The position numbers and the translations under genes are program-made. 64,000 nt of DNA, taken from contig NZ_NEGB01000002.1 in assembly GCF_002135235.1 (NCBI RefSeq), positions 538,764 through 602,763 of the forward strand. The letters run 5' to 3'. Positions 1 to 8,973 of this stretch are shown here, piece after piece. Each line of letters starts with the position of its first letter. Positions within the stretch are counted from its first letter, which is position 1. This stretch comes from Acinetobacter silvestris (lineage in GTDB: Bacteria; Pseudomonadota; Gammaproteobacteria; Pseudomonadales; Moraxellaceae). Under the pieces are notes generated by a model. That model made no database searches. It was not told the origin of the DNA and was given only the letters and a program-made list of their open reading frames with translations.

Positions 1-2
1 AC

Positions 3-110
3 ATTGCACTAATGCAGGAAATTCTTAATCGAGTCGGTTATGTGATATTAAGTCTCGTATTTATTTTTTTAATATATTGGGCTTACCGCAAATTTTATGC
101 AAAAAAATAA
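3..110 (+). CDS. C-terminal end of a membrane protein (partial)
   Basis: An open frame enters from the left edge and stops at 108-110. The visible 35 residues contain one strongly hydrophobic stretch (VILSLVFIFLIYW) followed by a positively charged tail ending in AKK, as expected for a last membrane helix with a cytoplasmic end. An internal ATG at 12 could also make it a very small membrane protein. No family is recognisable and the true start cannot be seen. Confidence 0.35.
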   Translation: MALMQEILNRVGYVILSLVFIFLIYWAYRKFYAKK

Positions 111-320
111 TTTTGCCGTATAAAATACAAATGAAATCGTTTTTCTCAACAACATATACCGTTGCATTAATTTCATCTAACAGCCTCAATCAATAAATTA
201 AAGACAATTTAAATATGAAGTATATTCTGTTTACACTACTTTCTTAACAATGATTGAATCCCAAGTCTTAATACACTTTCAAGCACACTCAAAACCCTAT
301 TAAAAAATTCCAATTCCATA
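111..320. other. AT-rich intergenic stretch
   Basis: About 210 bases between the fragment at the left edge and the terminator of the UPF0149 gene. It is very AT-rich; I see no open frame, hairpin or clear promoter in it. Confidence 0.4.
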
Positions 321-350
321 AAAAAACACCTCAATTGAGGTGTTTTTAAA
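321..350 (-). terminator. Rho-independent terminator of the UPF0149 gene
   Basis: The inverted repeat AAACACCTCAATTGAGGTGTTT is flanked by A and T runs, so it can end transcription from either side. It lies 13 bases beyond the stop codon of the minus-strand gene at 363-887. Confidence 0.75.
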
Positions 351-362
351 GAAACTCGATGA

Positions 363-887
363 TTATTTTGGTGTGTGATACATCAAATAAATTTCATTTA
401 AGTTTGCAGGAATTTCTTCTGCAATTTCATCCATCAACTGGCCATTACGACGGAAAGATTCCATTTGTGGATCTTCATCATCTACACCACTAAACACCAT
501 CATTGGTAAAGATAAATCAACCAATTGTTCTTCATGTTCAGGTGTGAACCAAGCTTCTTCGTTAAGGAACATTGCGTCAACAAAGCCAACACTCCAATCA
601 CCTAAACTTGACTCTACCTCAGCTTCTTCAATCTCAAAAGGAAACTCAATTCCTTCTTCATTGGCTAAGTTCTGACGAATTGCTTCTAACCATGCCTTAA
701 TTTGCTCAATGATTTCCTTCGGAACTTTATTTTGATTTTTATCAAAAAGCTCGTCTAACCATTGATCAAAAGCTGGGCCTACTGCAGTTGCGCATAAAAA
801 ACCATGAGTTGCAGCAAAATCTAGACCATGCTCATTTTGGTCACCATCTAGATACTCACTCAACAGGTCCAAATCTAAAGCACTCAT
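363..887 (-). CDS. UPF0149 / YecA-YgfB family protein
   Basis: A 174-residue acidic protein of the UPF0149 family (YgfB/YecA group), mostly small cytoplasmic helical proteins. Family-like traits are the N-terminal LSEYLDGDQNEHGLDFAATHG segment, in which a helix leads into a THGFLCA motif, a central W-containing helix, and an acidic C-terminal half. No zinc-binding SEC-C tail is present, so it is closer to YgfB than to long YecA proteins. YgfB in Pseudomonas affects antibiotic tolerance, but a shared role here is only inference. ATG start with a weak GGAAT upstream. It lies beside the small acidic gene and rpoD. Confidence 0.75.
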   Translation of the reverse strand: MSALDLDLLSEYLDGDQNEHGLDFAATHGFLCATAVGPAFDQWLDELFDKNQNKVPKEIIEQIKAWLEAIRQNLANEEGIEFPFEIEEAEVESSLGDWSVGFVDAMFLNEEAWFTPEHEEQLVDLSLPMMVFSGVDDEDPQMESFRRNGQLMDEIAEEIPANLNEIYLMYHTPK

Positions 888-953
888 TTCGATTCCAACA
901 TATCTGAATTAGGGAGTAGCATAGCATTTTCACAGGCTATACCCAATCTGAAT

Positions 954-1163
954 TTATTCGTCTTTATCATCAAAATCATCATCATCATCCAGATCATACT
1001 CAAAATCTTTCAGTTCACGATCTAAACGGCGTTGTTCAAGTAAATCATCTATCAAACGGCGCTTTTCCAAAGACTCTTTGGCGCTTATTTTGCTAGGTGA
1101 CTCTTCAAAACTAACATCATCATCACCGTAGTTATCATCTAGTTCAAAATCTGTAGAAGACAC
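954..1163 (-). CDS. Small acidic PA3496-like protein
   Basis: A 69-residue, extremely acidic protein. The central KRRLIDDLLEQRRLDRELKDF helix resembles the C-terminal motif of the PA3496 family, annotated as putative envelope integrity proteins in Pseudomonas, and the tail is a run of aspartates. No signal peptide or membrane segment is visible, so it is probably cytoplasmic. It starts with ATG at 1163, upstream of and divergent from rpoD. The family name rests on the short RR..DDLLE..RL.REL.DF pattern only, and the function is unknown. Confidence 0.6.
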   Translation of the reverse strand: MSSTDFELDDNYGDDDVSFEESPSKISAKESLEKRRLIDDLLEQRRLDRELKDFEYDLDDDDDFDDKDE

Positions 1164-1462
1164 TAAAACTACCTCAATGTGAAAAAATGTGAATGGGTCT
1201 AGGCGCTATTTATCTTAATTTTAAAATATTGTCAATATTTATTTAATTTTTACATATAAAATCAAGATCAGACTTCTATTCAACGCCATTTTTATGTCAT
1301 GATTAAGCCAATAATTACACAATTTATAATACATTTGTAAAAAATAGCAATCTGGCTTGAAAATAATTTTCACGCCCCAATCTTGATCACAGTAGCTATT
1401 AAACTTTAAAGATTTTTCAAACAGATTTGAGCTACCAACTCAGATACTATTTTAGCGAATTG
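1164..1462. other. Divergent intergenic region upstream of rpoD
   Basis: About 300 bases between two divergent genes. It is AT-rich, and the only clear signal is the extended -10 element of rpoD at its right end. No small gene or hairpin stands out. Confidence 0.4.
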
Positions 1463-1471
1463 TGCTATCAT
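1463..1471 (+). promoter_or_regulatory. Extended -10 promoter of rpoD
   Basis: TGCTATCAT fits the extended -10 pattern TG-n-TATAAT with one mismatch and sits about 45 bases before the rpoD ATG. No good -35 is visible at 17 bases, which is usual for extended -10 promoters. The element makes any upstream GTG start at 1462 very unlikely. Confidence 0.5.
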
Positions 1472-1515
1472 GCACGGTTTTTCACTGTCACAGATTCAAC
1501 GAGAAGAGAGCAAAG

Positions 1516-3408
1516 ATGAGCGATAAGCATTCCCCTACTTCGCAAGTAGCGGCTCTGATTAGCCGAGGCAAAGAACAAGGTTACTTAACCTACGCTGAGG
1601 TTAACGATCATCTACCAGACTCAATCACAGAAAGTGAGCAAATTGAAGACATTATTCAAATGCTTCAAGATGTGGGCATTCCTGTGCACGAACGTGCGCC
1701 TGAATCTGATGATACGATGTTCGAAGGTAATAATGAAGCTGCGGATGAAGTTGCAGAAGAAGAAGCTGCAGCCGTACTTGCCTCTGTAGAAAGTGAACCT
1801 GGACGTACCACTGACCCTGTTCGTATGTATATGCGCGAAATGGGTACAGTTGAGCTTTTGACTCGTGAAGGCGAAATTAATATTGCGAAACGTATTGAAG
1901 AAGGTATTCGTGACGTTCTTCATTCAATCGCTTATTGGCCAAATGCAGTTGAAGTTGTATTACAAGAATATAATGATTATGAAGTCGGCGAACGTCGTTT
2001 AGCAGATCTCCTGTCTGGTTACTTAGACCCTGAGTCTGATGAACCAATTCCAGAAGTCTTAGAAGATGTGTCTGAAGAATTAGATGAAGTTGAAGAAGAT
2101 TCATCTAAAAAACCAGCCAAAGATGTAAAACTCGATGATGACGAAGAAGAAGAAGCTGAAAGCGATGACGATGATTCTGAAGGCGAGTCTGGTCCAGATC
2201 CTGAAATTGCAAAAGCACGTTTCGACGAATTAAAAAATGTTTGGAACAATGCGAAAGCGATCATTGCTAAAGGTGGACGCGATACGGCTGATGCTAAAGA
2301 AGCAATGGAAGCACTTGCCACTGTATTTATGATGTTTAAATTTACGCCTCGTTTATTTGACATCATTTCAGAAATGATCCGTGGCACGCATGAACAAATT
2401 CGTACTTCTGAACGTGAAGTGATGCGTTATGCCGTTCGTCGTGGTCGTATGGATCGCACGCAATTCCGTACTTCTTTCCCTGGTCAAGAATCCAATCCAG
2501 CTTGGTTAGATGAACAAATTGCGAAAGCACCTGCTGACCAAAAAGGTTATTTGGAAAAAGTACGTCCAGATGTTCTTGCATTCCAACAAAAGATTGCTGA
2601 CCTCGAAAAAGAATTAGGCTTAAGCGTTAAAGACATTAAAGATATTTCTAAACGTATGGCAATTGGCGAAGCCAAAGCACGTCGCGCGAAGAAAGAAATG
2701 GTTGAAGCCAACTTACGTTTGGTGATTTCGATCGCGAAAAAATACACTAACCGTGGTTTGCAATTCCTTGACTTGATTCAAGAAGGTAACATCGGTTTGA
2801 TGAAAGCCGTAGATAAGTTTGAATACCGTCGTGGTTATAAATTTTCGACCTATGCAACTTGGTGGATTCGTCAGGCGATTACACGTTCTATTGCCGATCA
2901 AGCACGTACCATTCGTATTCCAGTCCACATGATTGAAACAATTAACAAAATCAACCGTGTATCTCGTCAACTTCTTCAAGAAATGGGCCGTGAGCCAACA
3001 CCTGAAGAATTAGGTGAACGTCTGGAAATGGACGAAGTTAAAGTACGTAAAGTGCTTAAAATTGCCAAAGAACCGATTTCGATGGAAACACCGATTGGTG
3101 ATGATGAAGATTCGCATCTTGGTGACTTTATTGAAGACGGTAATATCACCTCTCCAATTGATGCAGCGACTTCAGAAGGATTAAAAGAAGCAACGCGTGA
3201 AGTGCTTGAAAACTTGACTGAACGTGAAGCCAAAGTCTTAAAAATGCGTTTTGGTATTGATATGCCAACCGATCACACTTTAGAAGAAGTGGGTAAACAA
3301 TTTGATGTAACACGTGAACGTATTCGTCAGATTGAAGCTAAAGCATTACGTAAACTTCGTCACCCTTCTCGTTCTGAACATTTACGTTCATTCCTAGAAA
3401 ACGACTAA
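1516..3408 (+). CDS. rpoD: RNA polymerase primary sigma factor RpoD (sigma-70)
   Basis: Housekeeping sigma factor that directs RNA polymerase to most promoters. The 630-residue product has region 1.1 at the N-terminus, region 1.2 ([21 protein letters not shown]), a non-conserved insert with a very acidic run at about residues 215-240, regions 2.1-2.4 ([36 protein letters not shown]), region 3 and a C-terminal helix-turn-helix region 4.2 ([20 protein letters not shown]). I chose ATG 1516 ([10 protein letters not shown]) over an in-frame GTG at 1462, because an AG-rich ribosome site (GAGAAGAGAG) precedes it and the GTG falls in the promoter. No rpsU or dnaG lies beside it, so it is transcribed alone. 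Confidence 0.98.
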   Translation: MSDKHSPTSQVAALISRGKEQGYLTYAEVNDHLPDSITESEQIEDIIQMLQDVGIPVHERAPESDDTMFEGNNEAADEVAEEEAAAVLASVESEPGRTTDPVRMYMREMGTVELLTREGEINIAKRIEEGIRDVLHSIAYWPNAVEVVLQEYNDYEVGERRLADLLSGYLDPESDEPIPEVLEDVSEELDEVEEDSSKKPAKDVKLDDDEEEEAESDDDDSEGESGPDPEIAKARFDELKNVWNNAKAIIAKGGRDTADAKEAMEALATVFMMFKFTPRLFDIISEMIRGTHEQIRTSEREVMRYAVRRGRMDRTQFRTSFPGQESNPAWLDEQIAKAPADQKGYLEKVRPDVLAFQQKIADLEKELGLSVKDIKDISKRMAIGEAKARRAKKEMVEANLRLVISIAKKYTNRGLQFLDLIQEGNIGLMKAVDKFEYRRGYKFSTYATWWIRQAITRSIADQARTIRIPVHMIETINKINRVSRQLLQEMGREPTPEELGERLEMDEVKVRKVLKIAKEPISMETPIGDDEDSHLGDFIEDGNITSPIDAATSEGLKEATREVLENLTEREAKVLKMRFGIDMPTDHTLEEVGKQFDVTRERIRQIEAKALRKLRHPSRSEHLRSFLEND

Positions 3409-3421
3409 TTTTACGCGATAT

Positions 3422-3459
3422 AAATGGGAGCTTGAAAAACCGTCAAGCATCCCCATTTA
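3422..3459 (+). terminator. Hairpin after rpoD
   Basis: AAATGGGAGCTTGA and TCAAGCATCCCCATTT form an interrupted stem just behind the rpoD stop. The T-run is poor, so it may be a weak terminator or an mRNA 3'-end structure. Confidence 0.5.
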
Positions 3460-3523
3460 TATTATTATGAAATAACACAACGCCTGCAATTATGCGGGCG
3501 TAATTAATATAAAAGAGGTGACC

Positions 3524-3817
3524 ATGACTCTATTAGACCGTACACCATCACGTGAGCTTCGAGAAGATCTTTGGGTTTTTCCTATGGATTATCCAATTAA
3601 ATTAATTGGGGAAGCCCACGAAGATTTACATGTTGCTGTAGTAGAAATTATGGTAAAGCACTTCCCTGATTTTGATGGTACAAGTATTAAAGTACAACCA
3701 TCACGGACTGGGAAATATCATTCGCTAACTGCACAAATTACTTTTGTAGAACTTGAACAGGTTCACGCACTGTATGCAGATCTAGCAGCTTGCCCATTAA
3801 TTAAAACAGCACTCTAA
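3524..3817 (+). CDS. YbeD / UPF0250 (DUF493) family protein
   Basis: A 97-residue protein of the DUF493 family (E. coli YbeD), small ferredoxin-like alpha/beta proteins, possibly ACT-like regulators. Typical features are FPMDYPIKLIGEA near the start, the central helix with HFPDFD, and the strand KYHSLTAQITF. ATG 3524 is 5 bases behind AAGAGG, whereas the in-frame GTG at 3518 overlaps that site. The gene lies upstream of lipB, the same order as in E. coli, which suggests a link to lipoate metabolism, although a terminator and about 400 bases separate the two here. Confidence 0.85.
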   Translation: MTLLDRTPSRELREDLWVFPMDYPIKLIGEAHEDLHVAVVEIMVKHFPDFDGTSIKVQPSRTGKYHSLTAQITFVELEQVHALYADLAACPLIKTAL

Positions 3818-3828
3818 GTCTTAAAAAT

Positions 3829-3856
3829 AAAAAACACGCCTTAATGCGTGTTTTTT
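3829..3856 (+). terminator. Rho-independent terminator after the YbeD-like gene
   Basis: AAAAACACGC-CTTAAT-GCGTGTTTTTT: a GC-rich stem with A and T runs, 12 bases behind the stop codon. Confidence 0.85.
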
Positions 3857-4183
3857 ATTTTTAATATTTACAACTTAACTTAAACTACAACTCAGCTCTA
3901 GATATCTTCTTAATCTTGCGAATCTTTATTCATAACAACCTATAAAATAACAGTTTATTCAATAATTAAAAATCACTCCTCCTGTTTTCACATCATAGCT
4001 TCTTACCATAAAACAGTAGTTATGATCCTCTAAAAACGCAAACATCATTATGAATTTTATTTTAACGATCAAAATAGATAGACCTTCATAATGAATATTA
4101 ATTATACAAACTCATTTTAGTAAATTGATTTGAAATACCAAGATATAACCTGACAAGTCCTCCCTATTGCCGTTCTATTTATT
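3857..4183. other. AT-rich intergenic region before lipB
   Basis: About 330 bases with no credible open frame. Apart from the -10-like element at its right end I see no structured element in it. Confidence 0.4.
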
Positions 4184-4189
4184 TATAAT
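4184..4189 (+). promoter_or_regulatory. Consensus -10 (TATAAT) before lipB
   Basis: A perfect TATAAT, 36 bases before the GTG chosen as lipB start. No -35 with proper spacing is obvious. It overlaps the TTG at 4189, which argues against that codon as start. Confidence 0.4.
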
Positions 4190-4224
4190 TGATACATTCT
4201 TTTGTATTCAAGGACGCATATCAC

Positions 4225-4884
4225 GTGAATAATGCTGTTCTAAAACCCTCTTTAGTTGTGCGCCAGTATTCGGAACTCACTCCCTATGCTGAACGCTTTC
4301 AAGAAATGAAAAGCTACACCGAGCAACGTGATGAACATTCGCCAGACCAACTCTGGATTTTGCAGCACCCCAATGTTTTAACCCAAGGACAGGCTGGCAA
4401 ACCTGAGCACATTCTCATACCCAGTGATATTCCGATCGTTCAATCTGATCGTGGCGGTCAAGTCACTTGGCATGGCCCAGGGCAAATGGTGATTTATTTT
4501 ATGTTTGATCTTAATCGGCTCAAATGGAATGTCCGCACACTCGTTTCCTTTGCTGAAAATTTAATGATCAACTTATTAAAAAAATCTAATATAGAAGCCT
4601 ACGCAAAAGCCGATGCACCAGGGGTCTATGTCAATGATCGTAAAATCGGCTCTTTGGGTTTTAAAATTCGTAAAGGTCGTAGTTATCATGGCTTAGCATT
4701 AAATATTGATTGTGATTTAACTGGATTTAATACGATTAATCCTTGCGGCTACGCTGGTTTAGAAATGATCCGCATTTGTGATCTTTTACAAAATTATCCC
4801 AACTATGCACAGTTATGTATGGATGTGATTGAATATATGAACAATAGCGGTTACTTTAGTGACCTTGAAGTCATTCCATTATAA
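4225..4884 (+). CDS. lipB: Octanoyltransferase LipB
   Basis: Transfers octanoyl groups from acyl carrier protein to lipoyl domains, the first step of endogenous lipoate synthesis, in the cytoplasm. The signature [12 protein letters not shown], the lysine loop ([18 protein letters not shown]) and the catalytic cysteine in NPCGYAG are all present, and the length (219 residues) is normal. GTG 4225 is preceded by AAGGA at 10 bases. A TTG at 4189 would add 12 residues but sits on the -10 element. lipA is not adjacent. Confidence 0.93.
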   Translation: MNNAVLKPSLVVRQYSELTPYAERFQEMKSYTEQRDEHSPDQLWILQHPNVLTQGQAGKPEHILIPSDIPIVQSDRGGQVTWHGPGQMVIYFMFDLNRLKWNVRTLVSFAENLMINLLKKSNIEAYAKADAPGVYVNDRKIGSLGFKIRKGRSYHGLALNIDCDLTGFNTINPCGYAGLEMIRICDLLQNYPNYAQLCMDVIEYMNNSGYFSDLEVIPL

Positions 4885-4965
4885 ATGGCTTTATTTTTAT
4901 CCGAGAATAAATTAGAGTAATTACTCTAAAACATAAATAGAATTTTTTATCAAAGGGATAAGCGA

Positions 4966-5499
4966 GTGATTTCAACCAAATCAGTAAAACCCGCTTTAGA
5001 ACAAGCCTACATCAAACTCATGATGGATGTGATTGGTCGAGGCTTGGTGATGGCGAGTCAGGTCGATGATGAAATTAGACATGAAGTGTCTAAATTTCCT
5101 GTTGGATTTACTTTATCTATGGATGTCTTTCAAAATGACATTGCATTTATTGCTAAAGTGACGCCACAGCAAGATTTAGAACTCCTTAAATCTTTAGAAG
5201 GTAAGCCTGATCTAACCATTACCTTTAAACATTTACATCATGCTTTTTTAGTTTTTTCATTTCAAGAAAGTACTGCGCAAGCATTTGCGAATGACCGTAT
5301 GATTGCTGACGGTGATTTAAGTTACGCCATTCGTTTAGTCCGCTGCTTAAATAAAATGGAAGCTTTAATCTTACCCAAACTTGTCGCAGAACTCGCAGTG
5401 AAAGAATACCCAAGCGAATTAACGTTAAAAGAAAAATTGACTGGCGCAGCAAATATTTACTTAAAAGTTGCGCAATCTTATTTAAAAGGGAGTGTATAA
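4966..5499 (+). CDS. SCP2-like sterol-carrier-fold protein, tentative
   Basis: A 177-residue cytoplasmic protein without signal or membrane segment. The middle (GKPDLTITFKHLHHAFLVFS, then ANDRMIADGDLSYAIRLVR) has the layout of SCP2-type lipid-binding domains, where a PDLT strand is followed by a helix and then a GD turn. This is weak family evidence. GTG start after AAGGGA. The stop codon lies only 3 bases before the iron alcohol dehydrogenase gene, so the two are almost surely co-transcribed. This suggests a carrier or accessory role for a hydrophobic alcohol or aldehyde, which is inference. Confidence 0.6.
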   Translation: MISTKSVKPALEQAYIKLMMDVIGRGLVMASQVDDEIRHEVSKFPVGFTLSMDVFQNDIAFIAKVTPQQDLELLKSLEGKPDLTITFKHLHHAFLVFSFQESTAQAFANDRMIADGDLSYAIRLVRCLNKMEALILPKLVAELAVKEYPSELTLKEKLTGAANIYLKVAQSYLKGSV

Positions 5500-5502
5500 C
5501 AC

Positions 5503-6687
5503 ATGGCTAAACCATATTACGAGTTCTTTTGTCCTGTCAAAGTGATCGCTGGTCATGCCGCGTTAGAACATATTCCTTACGAACTTGCAGCATTAGGCTC
5601 TAAACGCCCAATGATCATTACAGACAAAGGTGTGCGTAGCAATCACCTTTTAGCACCCATTGAAGCGGCTTTTGAGCCGACTGATGTTGAAATTGGCTTT
5701 ATTTTTGATGATGTTCCACCAGACTCTAGTTTGGAAACTGTACAAGCTGCTGCAAAAGCTTACCGCGAAAATGGATGTGATGCCATTATTGCTGTCGGTG
5801 GTGGCTCAGTCATTGATACGTCTAAAGCGACCAATATTTTAGTCACTGAAGGCGGTGATGACCTGACCAAATATTCAGGTGCACACAACCTACCAAATCC
5901 TTTAAAACCATTTTTCGTGATTCCAACCACATCTGGAACTGGCTCCGAAGTGACGATGGTTGCTGTGGTTTCTGACAACCAAAAACATGTAAAAATGGCA
6001 TTTGCTTCAAATTATTTGATGCCACACGCCGCGATTTTAGATCCGCGCATGACGCAAACCTTGCCACCACACTTAACCGCAATGACAGCCATGGATGCCA
6101 TGACACATGCGATTGAGGCATATACATGCATGGCGGCAAATCCAATTTCGGATGCTTATGCAACTGCTGCGATTAAAAAAATCAGCAATAACATGTTCAA
6201 TGTCTTAGATAATCCAAACGATGCTCAAGCACGTTTAGAGTTGGCTCAAGCATCAACCATGGCTGGCATTGCATTCTCCAACTCCATGGTCGGTATCGTT
6301 CATTCGTTAGGACACGCATTAGGTGCTGTTGCGCATTTACCGCATGGTTTATGTATGAACTTATTCCTTCCTTATGTGCTGGAATACAACAAAGAAATCA
6401 ATGGTGACAAAATTGCCGATCTGTTACTTCCGTTAGCAGGTGCGGATATTTATGCACAAACACCAGCTAATCTACGTGCAGACAAAACCATTGCCATGTT
6501 AAACACCATGCGTGACCATCTCTATGCACGGACTAAACTTCCACGTACATTAAGTGAAACTGGCAAAGTGAGCAAAGAGCAATTAGATGATGTGGCTGAA
6601 AAGGCACTGAATGATGGCTCGATTATTTATAATCCGAAAGAAGCAACATTCAAAGATTTGAGAAATATCTTAGAAAAAGCTTGGTAA
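5503..6687 (+). CDS. Iron-containing alcohol dehydrogenase
   Basis: A 394-residue group III alcohol dehydrogenase that uses NAD(P) and a metal ion. Seen are the nucleotide-binding GGGSVIDTSKA segment, the SGTGSEVT motif, and the metal-ligand region with DAMTHAIEAYTC (Asp and His ligands) and HSLGHALGAVAHLPHG (two further His). Length is typical. The start overlaps nothing and follows AAAGGGAG within the previous gene's end. The substrate cannot be told from sequence; long- or medium-chain alcohols are plausible given the SCP2-like partner and the alkane-using habit of Acinetobacter. Confidence 0.93.
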   Translation: MAKPYYEFFCPVKVIAGHAALEHIPYELAALGSKRPMIITDKGVRSNHLLAPIEAAFEPTDVEIGFIFDDVPPDSSLETVQAAAKAYRENGCDAIIAVGGGSVIDTSKATNILVTEGGDDLTKYSGAHNLPNPLKPFFVIPTTSGTGSEVTMVAVVSDNQKHVKMAFASNYLMPHAAILDPRMTQTLPPHLTAMTAMDAMTHAIEAYTCMAANPISDAYATAAIKKISNNMFNVLDNPNDAQARLELAQASTMAGIAFSNSMVGIVHSLGHALGAVAHLPHGLCMNLFLPYVLEYNKEINGDKIADLLLPLAGADIYAQTPANLRADKTIAMLNTMRDHLYARTKLPRTLSETGKVSKEQLDDVAEKALNDGSIIYNPKEATFKDLRNILEKAW

Positions 6688-6720
6688 TGATTCAAAAATA
6701 AGCCGCGTTATAATTAAACT

Positions 6721-6754
6721 AAGCCTGATGATTTTTATAAACATCAGGCTTTTC
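6721..6754 (+). terminator. Rho-independent terminator after the alcohol dehydrogenase
   Basis: AAGCCTGATG and CATCAGGCTT pair as a perfect 10-bp stem followed by TTT. Confidence 0.85.
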
Positions 6755-6883
6755 TCTAATTAGAAATAAAGCCTTTAGCTTTTTGTATAAAAAAGCATCT
6801 TTTTTTTGCTAAAAAATCACAAAGTTACTGACAAAAGATATCATTTAGAGTAGATTGGCGCACTTTTGTTTTATTCGTAGGGG

Positions 6884-6907
6884 GGATCGTTTCGTCTCAA
6901 ACGGTCC
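6884..6907 (+). promoter_or_regulatory. 5'-leader hairpin upstream of the PuuP-like gene
   Basis: GGATCGTTT, loop CGTCTC, then AAACGGTCC gives a 9-bp stem with one G-U pair. It lies 48 bases before the TTG start and has no T-run, so it is unlikely to be a terminator. It could be a translational or RNA-stability element. Confidence 0.35.
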
Positions 6908-6954
6908 TTATAAACATGACTGATCCTTGATCAACGATTAAGAGGATAACGCCG

Positions 6955-8340
6955 TTGACTATTAACACTGGGACTCAACCGGCAGCTAAACTGCAAAAAA
7001 CGCTAGGTTTCTGGCACATCATTATTATCGGTTTAGCTTATATTCAACCCATGACCTTATTTGATACTTTTGGTTTAGTATCAGAAAAAAGTCATTTTCA
7101 CGTTCCTACCTCATATATTTTTGCGCTAGCCGCAATCTTACTGACGTCGATCAGTTATGGGCATATGATTAAACGTTACCCTTCTGCGGGTTCAGCGTAT
7201 ACCTATGCCCAAAAATCGATTCATCCCAATGTTGGCTTTATGGTCGGATGGTCTTCTTGGCTAGACTATCTACTCTCGCCAATGGTGAATATCATTCTGG
7301 CAATTATCTACTTGGAAGCACTCTTCCCTGACGTTAATCACTGGATCTGGGTTTTCACATTAACTGCAGTGATGACCGCAGTTAACTTACGTGGCGTGCG
7401 TTTCGTTGCCAACTTTAACAGCCTCATTGTTTTATTCCAGCTGATTGTGATTGCTGCATTTACGTATCTTTTATATACGAAATTAAATGCAGGGATGAAT
7501 GCAGATGGCGTAATGAGTGCTGAGCAACGCGCCCATTTATGGAGTCTTACACCTTTCTGGAACGAGCTCACACAAGTGGGTGCACTGATTACTGGTGCAA
7601 CGCTACTGTGCTTCTCTTTCACTGGCTTTGACTCACTCAGTTCTCTAGCTGAAGAAACCAAAGATACTGAACGCACATTACCACGCGCAATCTTTATGAC
7701 GGCTTTATTTGCTGGGGTGATCTTTATCATTAGTACCTACATTATGCAGTTGTACTATCCTGGTGACCCTAAAACGTACTTTAAAGATATTGCCGCAACT
7801 CAGCCTGAAATTCTATTGATTGGTGGTAGCTTATTCCAATCTGTTGTCTTAGGCTTTGCGATTATTACGGTGATGGCATCGGGTATTTCAGCACATGCAG
7901 GCGTATCTCGTCTAATGTATGTGATGGGCCGTGATGGTGTGATTAATAAAAAGATTTTTGGTCATATTAGTCCAAAAAGCTTTACGCCATCCTACAATAT
8001 TTTAATTGTAGGTGCTGTAGCCTTAACTGCTGGTTTCATGAATCTGGACATGGTAATTTCACTGATTAGTTTTGGTGCTTTAACTGCTTTCACGTTTGTA
8101 AACTTATCTGTGATTTCACGATATGCTTTACGTGATGGCCGCACTAAAAATGTCAAAGACATTATCAATTATGTGGTTATTCCATTATTAGGCTTCTTTA
8201 GTATCTTTGCTTTATGGCTTGAAATTGAAGCAACCTCATTGAAATATGGTTTATGGTGGGCAATGTTCGGTATTTTATATCTTGGTTATAAAACCAAAGG
8301 TTTCCGTTACCCTGCACCACAGCATAATGAACACGAATAA
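6955..8340 (+). CDS. puuP: PuuP-like putrescine importer (APC family permease)
   Basis: A 461-residue inner-membrane amino acid/polyamine permease with about 12 membrane segments. It follows the E. coli PuuP pattern closely, for example GLAYIQPMTLFDTFG near the start, SAGSAYTYAQKSIHPNVGFM, ETKDTERTLPRAIF and ASGISAHAGVSRLMYVMGRD. PuuP takes up putrescine by proton symport. TTG 6955 is preceded by AGAGGA at 8 bases and matches the family start. No other puu genes are adjacent. The hairpin in the leader may regulate it. Confidence 0.8.
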   Translation: MTINTGTQPAAKLQKTLGFWHIIIIGLAYIQPMTLFDTFGLVSEKSHFHVPTSYIFALAAILLTSISYGHMIKRYPSAGSAYTYAQKSIHPNVGFMVGWSSWLDYLLSPMVNIILAIIYLEALFPDVNHWIWVFTLTAVMTAVNLRGVRFVANFNSLIVLFQLIVIAAFTYLLYTKLNAGMNADGVMSAEQRAHLWSLTPFWNELTQVGALITGATLLCFSFTGFDSLSSLAEETKDTERTLPRAIFMTALFAGVIFIISTYIMQLYYPGDPKTYFKDIAATQPEILLIGGSLFQSVVLGFAIITVMASGISAHAGVSRLMYVMGRDGVINKKIFGHISPKSFTPSYNILIVGAVALTAGFMNLDMVISLISFGALTAFTFVNLSVISRYALRDGRTKNVKDIINYVVIPLLGFFSIFALWLEIEATSLKYGLWWAMFGILYLGYKTKGFRYPAPQHNEHE

Positions 8341-8359
8341 TTTCTAATTATTCAATTCA

Positions 8360-8386
8360 AAAAAAGGCGCTTAATGCGCCTTTTTT
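8360..8386. terminator. Bidirectional terminator between puuP-like gene and trmL
   Basis: AAAAAAGGCGC-TTAAT-GCGCCTTTTTT between two convergent genes; A and T runs on both sides allow use in both directions. Confidence 0.85.
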
Positions 8387-8455
8387 ATGCAATATAAATT
8401 TTCATATACACATAAAAATGCTCTCCTCAGAGCATATTTAAATGACTAAATTGGG

Positions 8456-8935
8456 TTATTTTAATTCAGCGAAACCTTGTTGACGCCATGCTTCATACAA
8501 AATCACAGCTGTCGCATTGGATAAGTTCAAACTGCGTGAATTCGCTGCCATAGGCAAACAAATCCAATGTTTTTCTGGGAACATCATACGGACACTTTCA
8601 GGAAGACCACGTGTTTCAGGCCCCATCAACAATGCCACTGGACGGTTTAAATTTGAAGTATGTGGCGTTTCAGAACCTTTAGTTGTTAACGGATAAATCG
8701 CATCATTTTCAATGCCATGCTCTTTTAAGAAAGCCAAACAATCAGCAAAGTTTTCCCACACTTTCATATGCGCCCACTCATGATAATCCAATCCTGCACG
8801 TCTAAGCCTTTTATCATCCAGTTCAAAACCTAATGGCTTGACCAAATGCAACTGAGCTCCTGTATTCGCGCATAAACGGATGATATTCCCAGTATTTGCA
8901 GGAATTTCGGGTTCGTATAAAACAACATGAATCAC
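8456..8935 (-). CDS. trmL: tRNA (cytidine/uridine-34 2'-O)-methyltransferase TrmL
   Basis: A minimal SPOUT-fold enzyme that methylates the ribose of the wobble base in tRNA-Leu isoacceptors. The 159-residue length fits a SPOUT protein without an RNA-binding extension. Seen are YEPEIPANTGNIIRLCANTG, the motif LLMGPETRGLP, and the knot segment LPMAANSRSLNLSNATAVILYE. The start is GTG 8935; no ATG is available upstream. It lies 38 bases behind cysG on the same strand. Confidence 0.93.
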   Translation of the reverse strand: MIHVVLYEPEIPANTGNIIRLCANTGAQLHLVKPLGFELDDKRLRRAGLDYHEWAHMKVWENFADCLAFLKEHGIENDAIYPLTTKGSETPHTSNLNRPVALLMGPETRGLPESVRMMFPEKHWICLPMAANSRSLNLSNATAVILYEAWRQQGFAELK

Positions 8936-8973
8936 AAGATTTCTCTACTCTTTCAATGCAACTGGGCTTGAAT

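Noticed and set aside
1462..1515. GTG 1462 as start of rpoD
   Set aside because: It lies in the extended -10 element, and the 18 extra residues do not match the usual RpoD start.
2019..2387. Serine-rich open frame antisense to rpoD
   Set aside because: It mirrors the acidic insert of RpoD (GAA/GAT codons read as TTC/ATC/TCA on the other strand) and has no ribosome site.
4189..4224. TTG 4189 as start of lipB
   Set aside because: It overlaps a perfect TATAAT and lacks a ribosome site; GTG 4225 has AAGGA upstream and gives the normal length.
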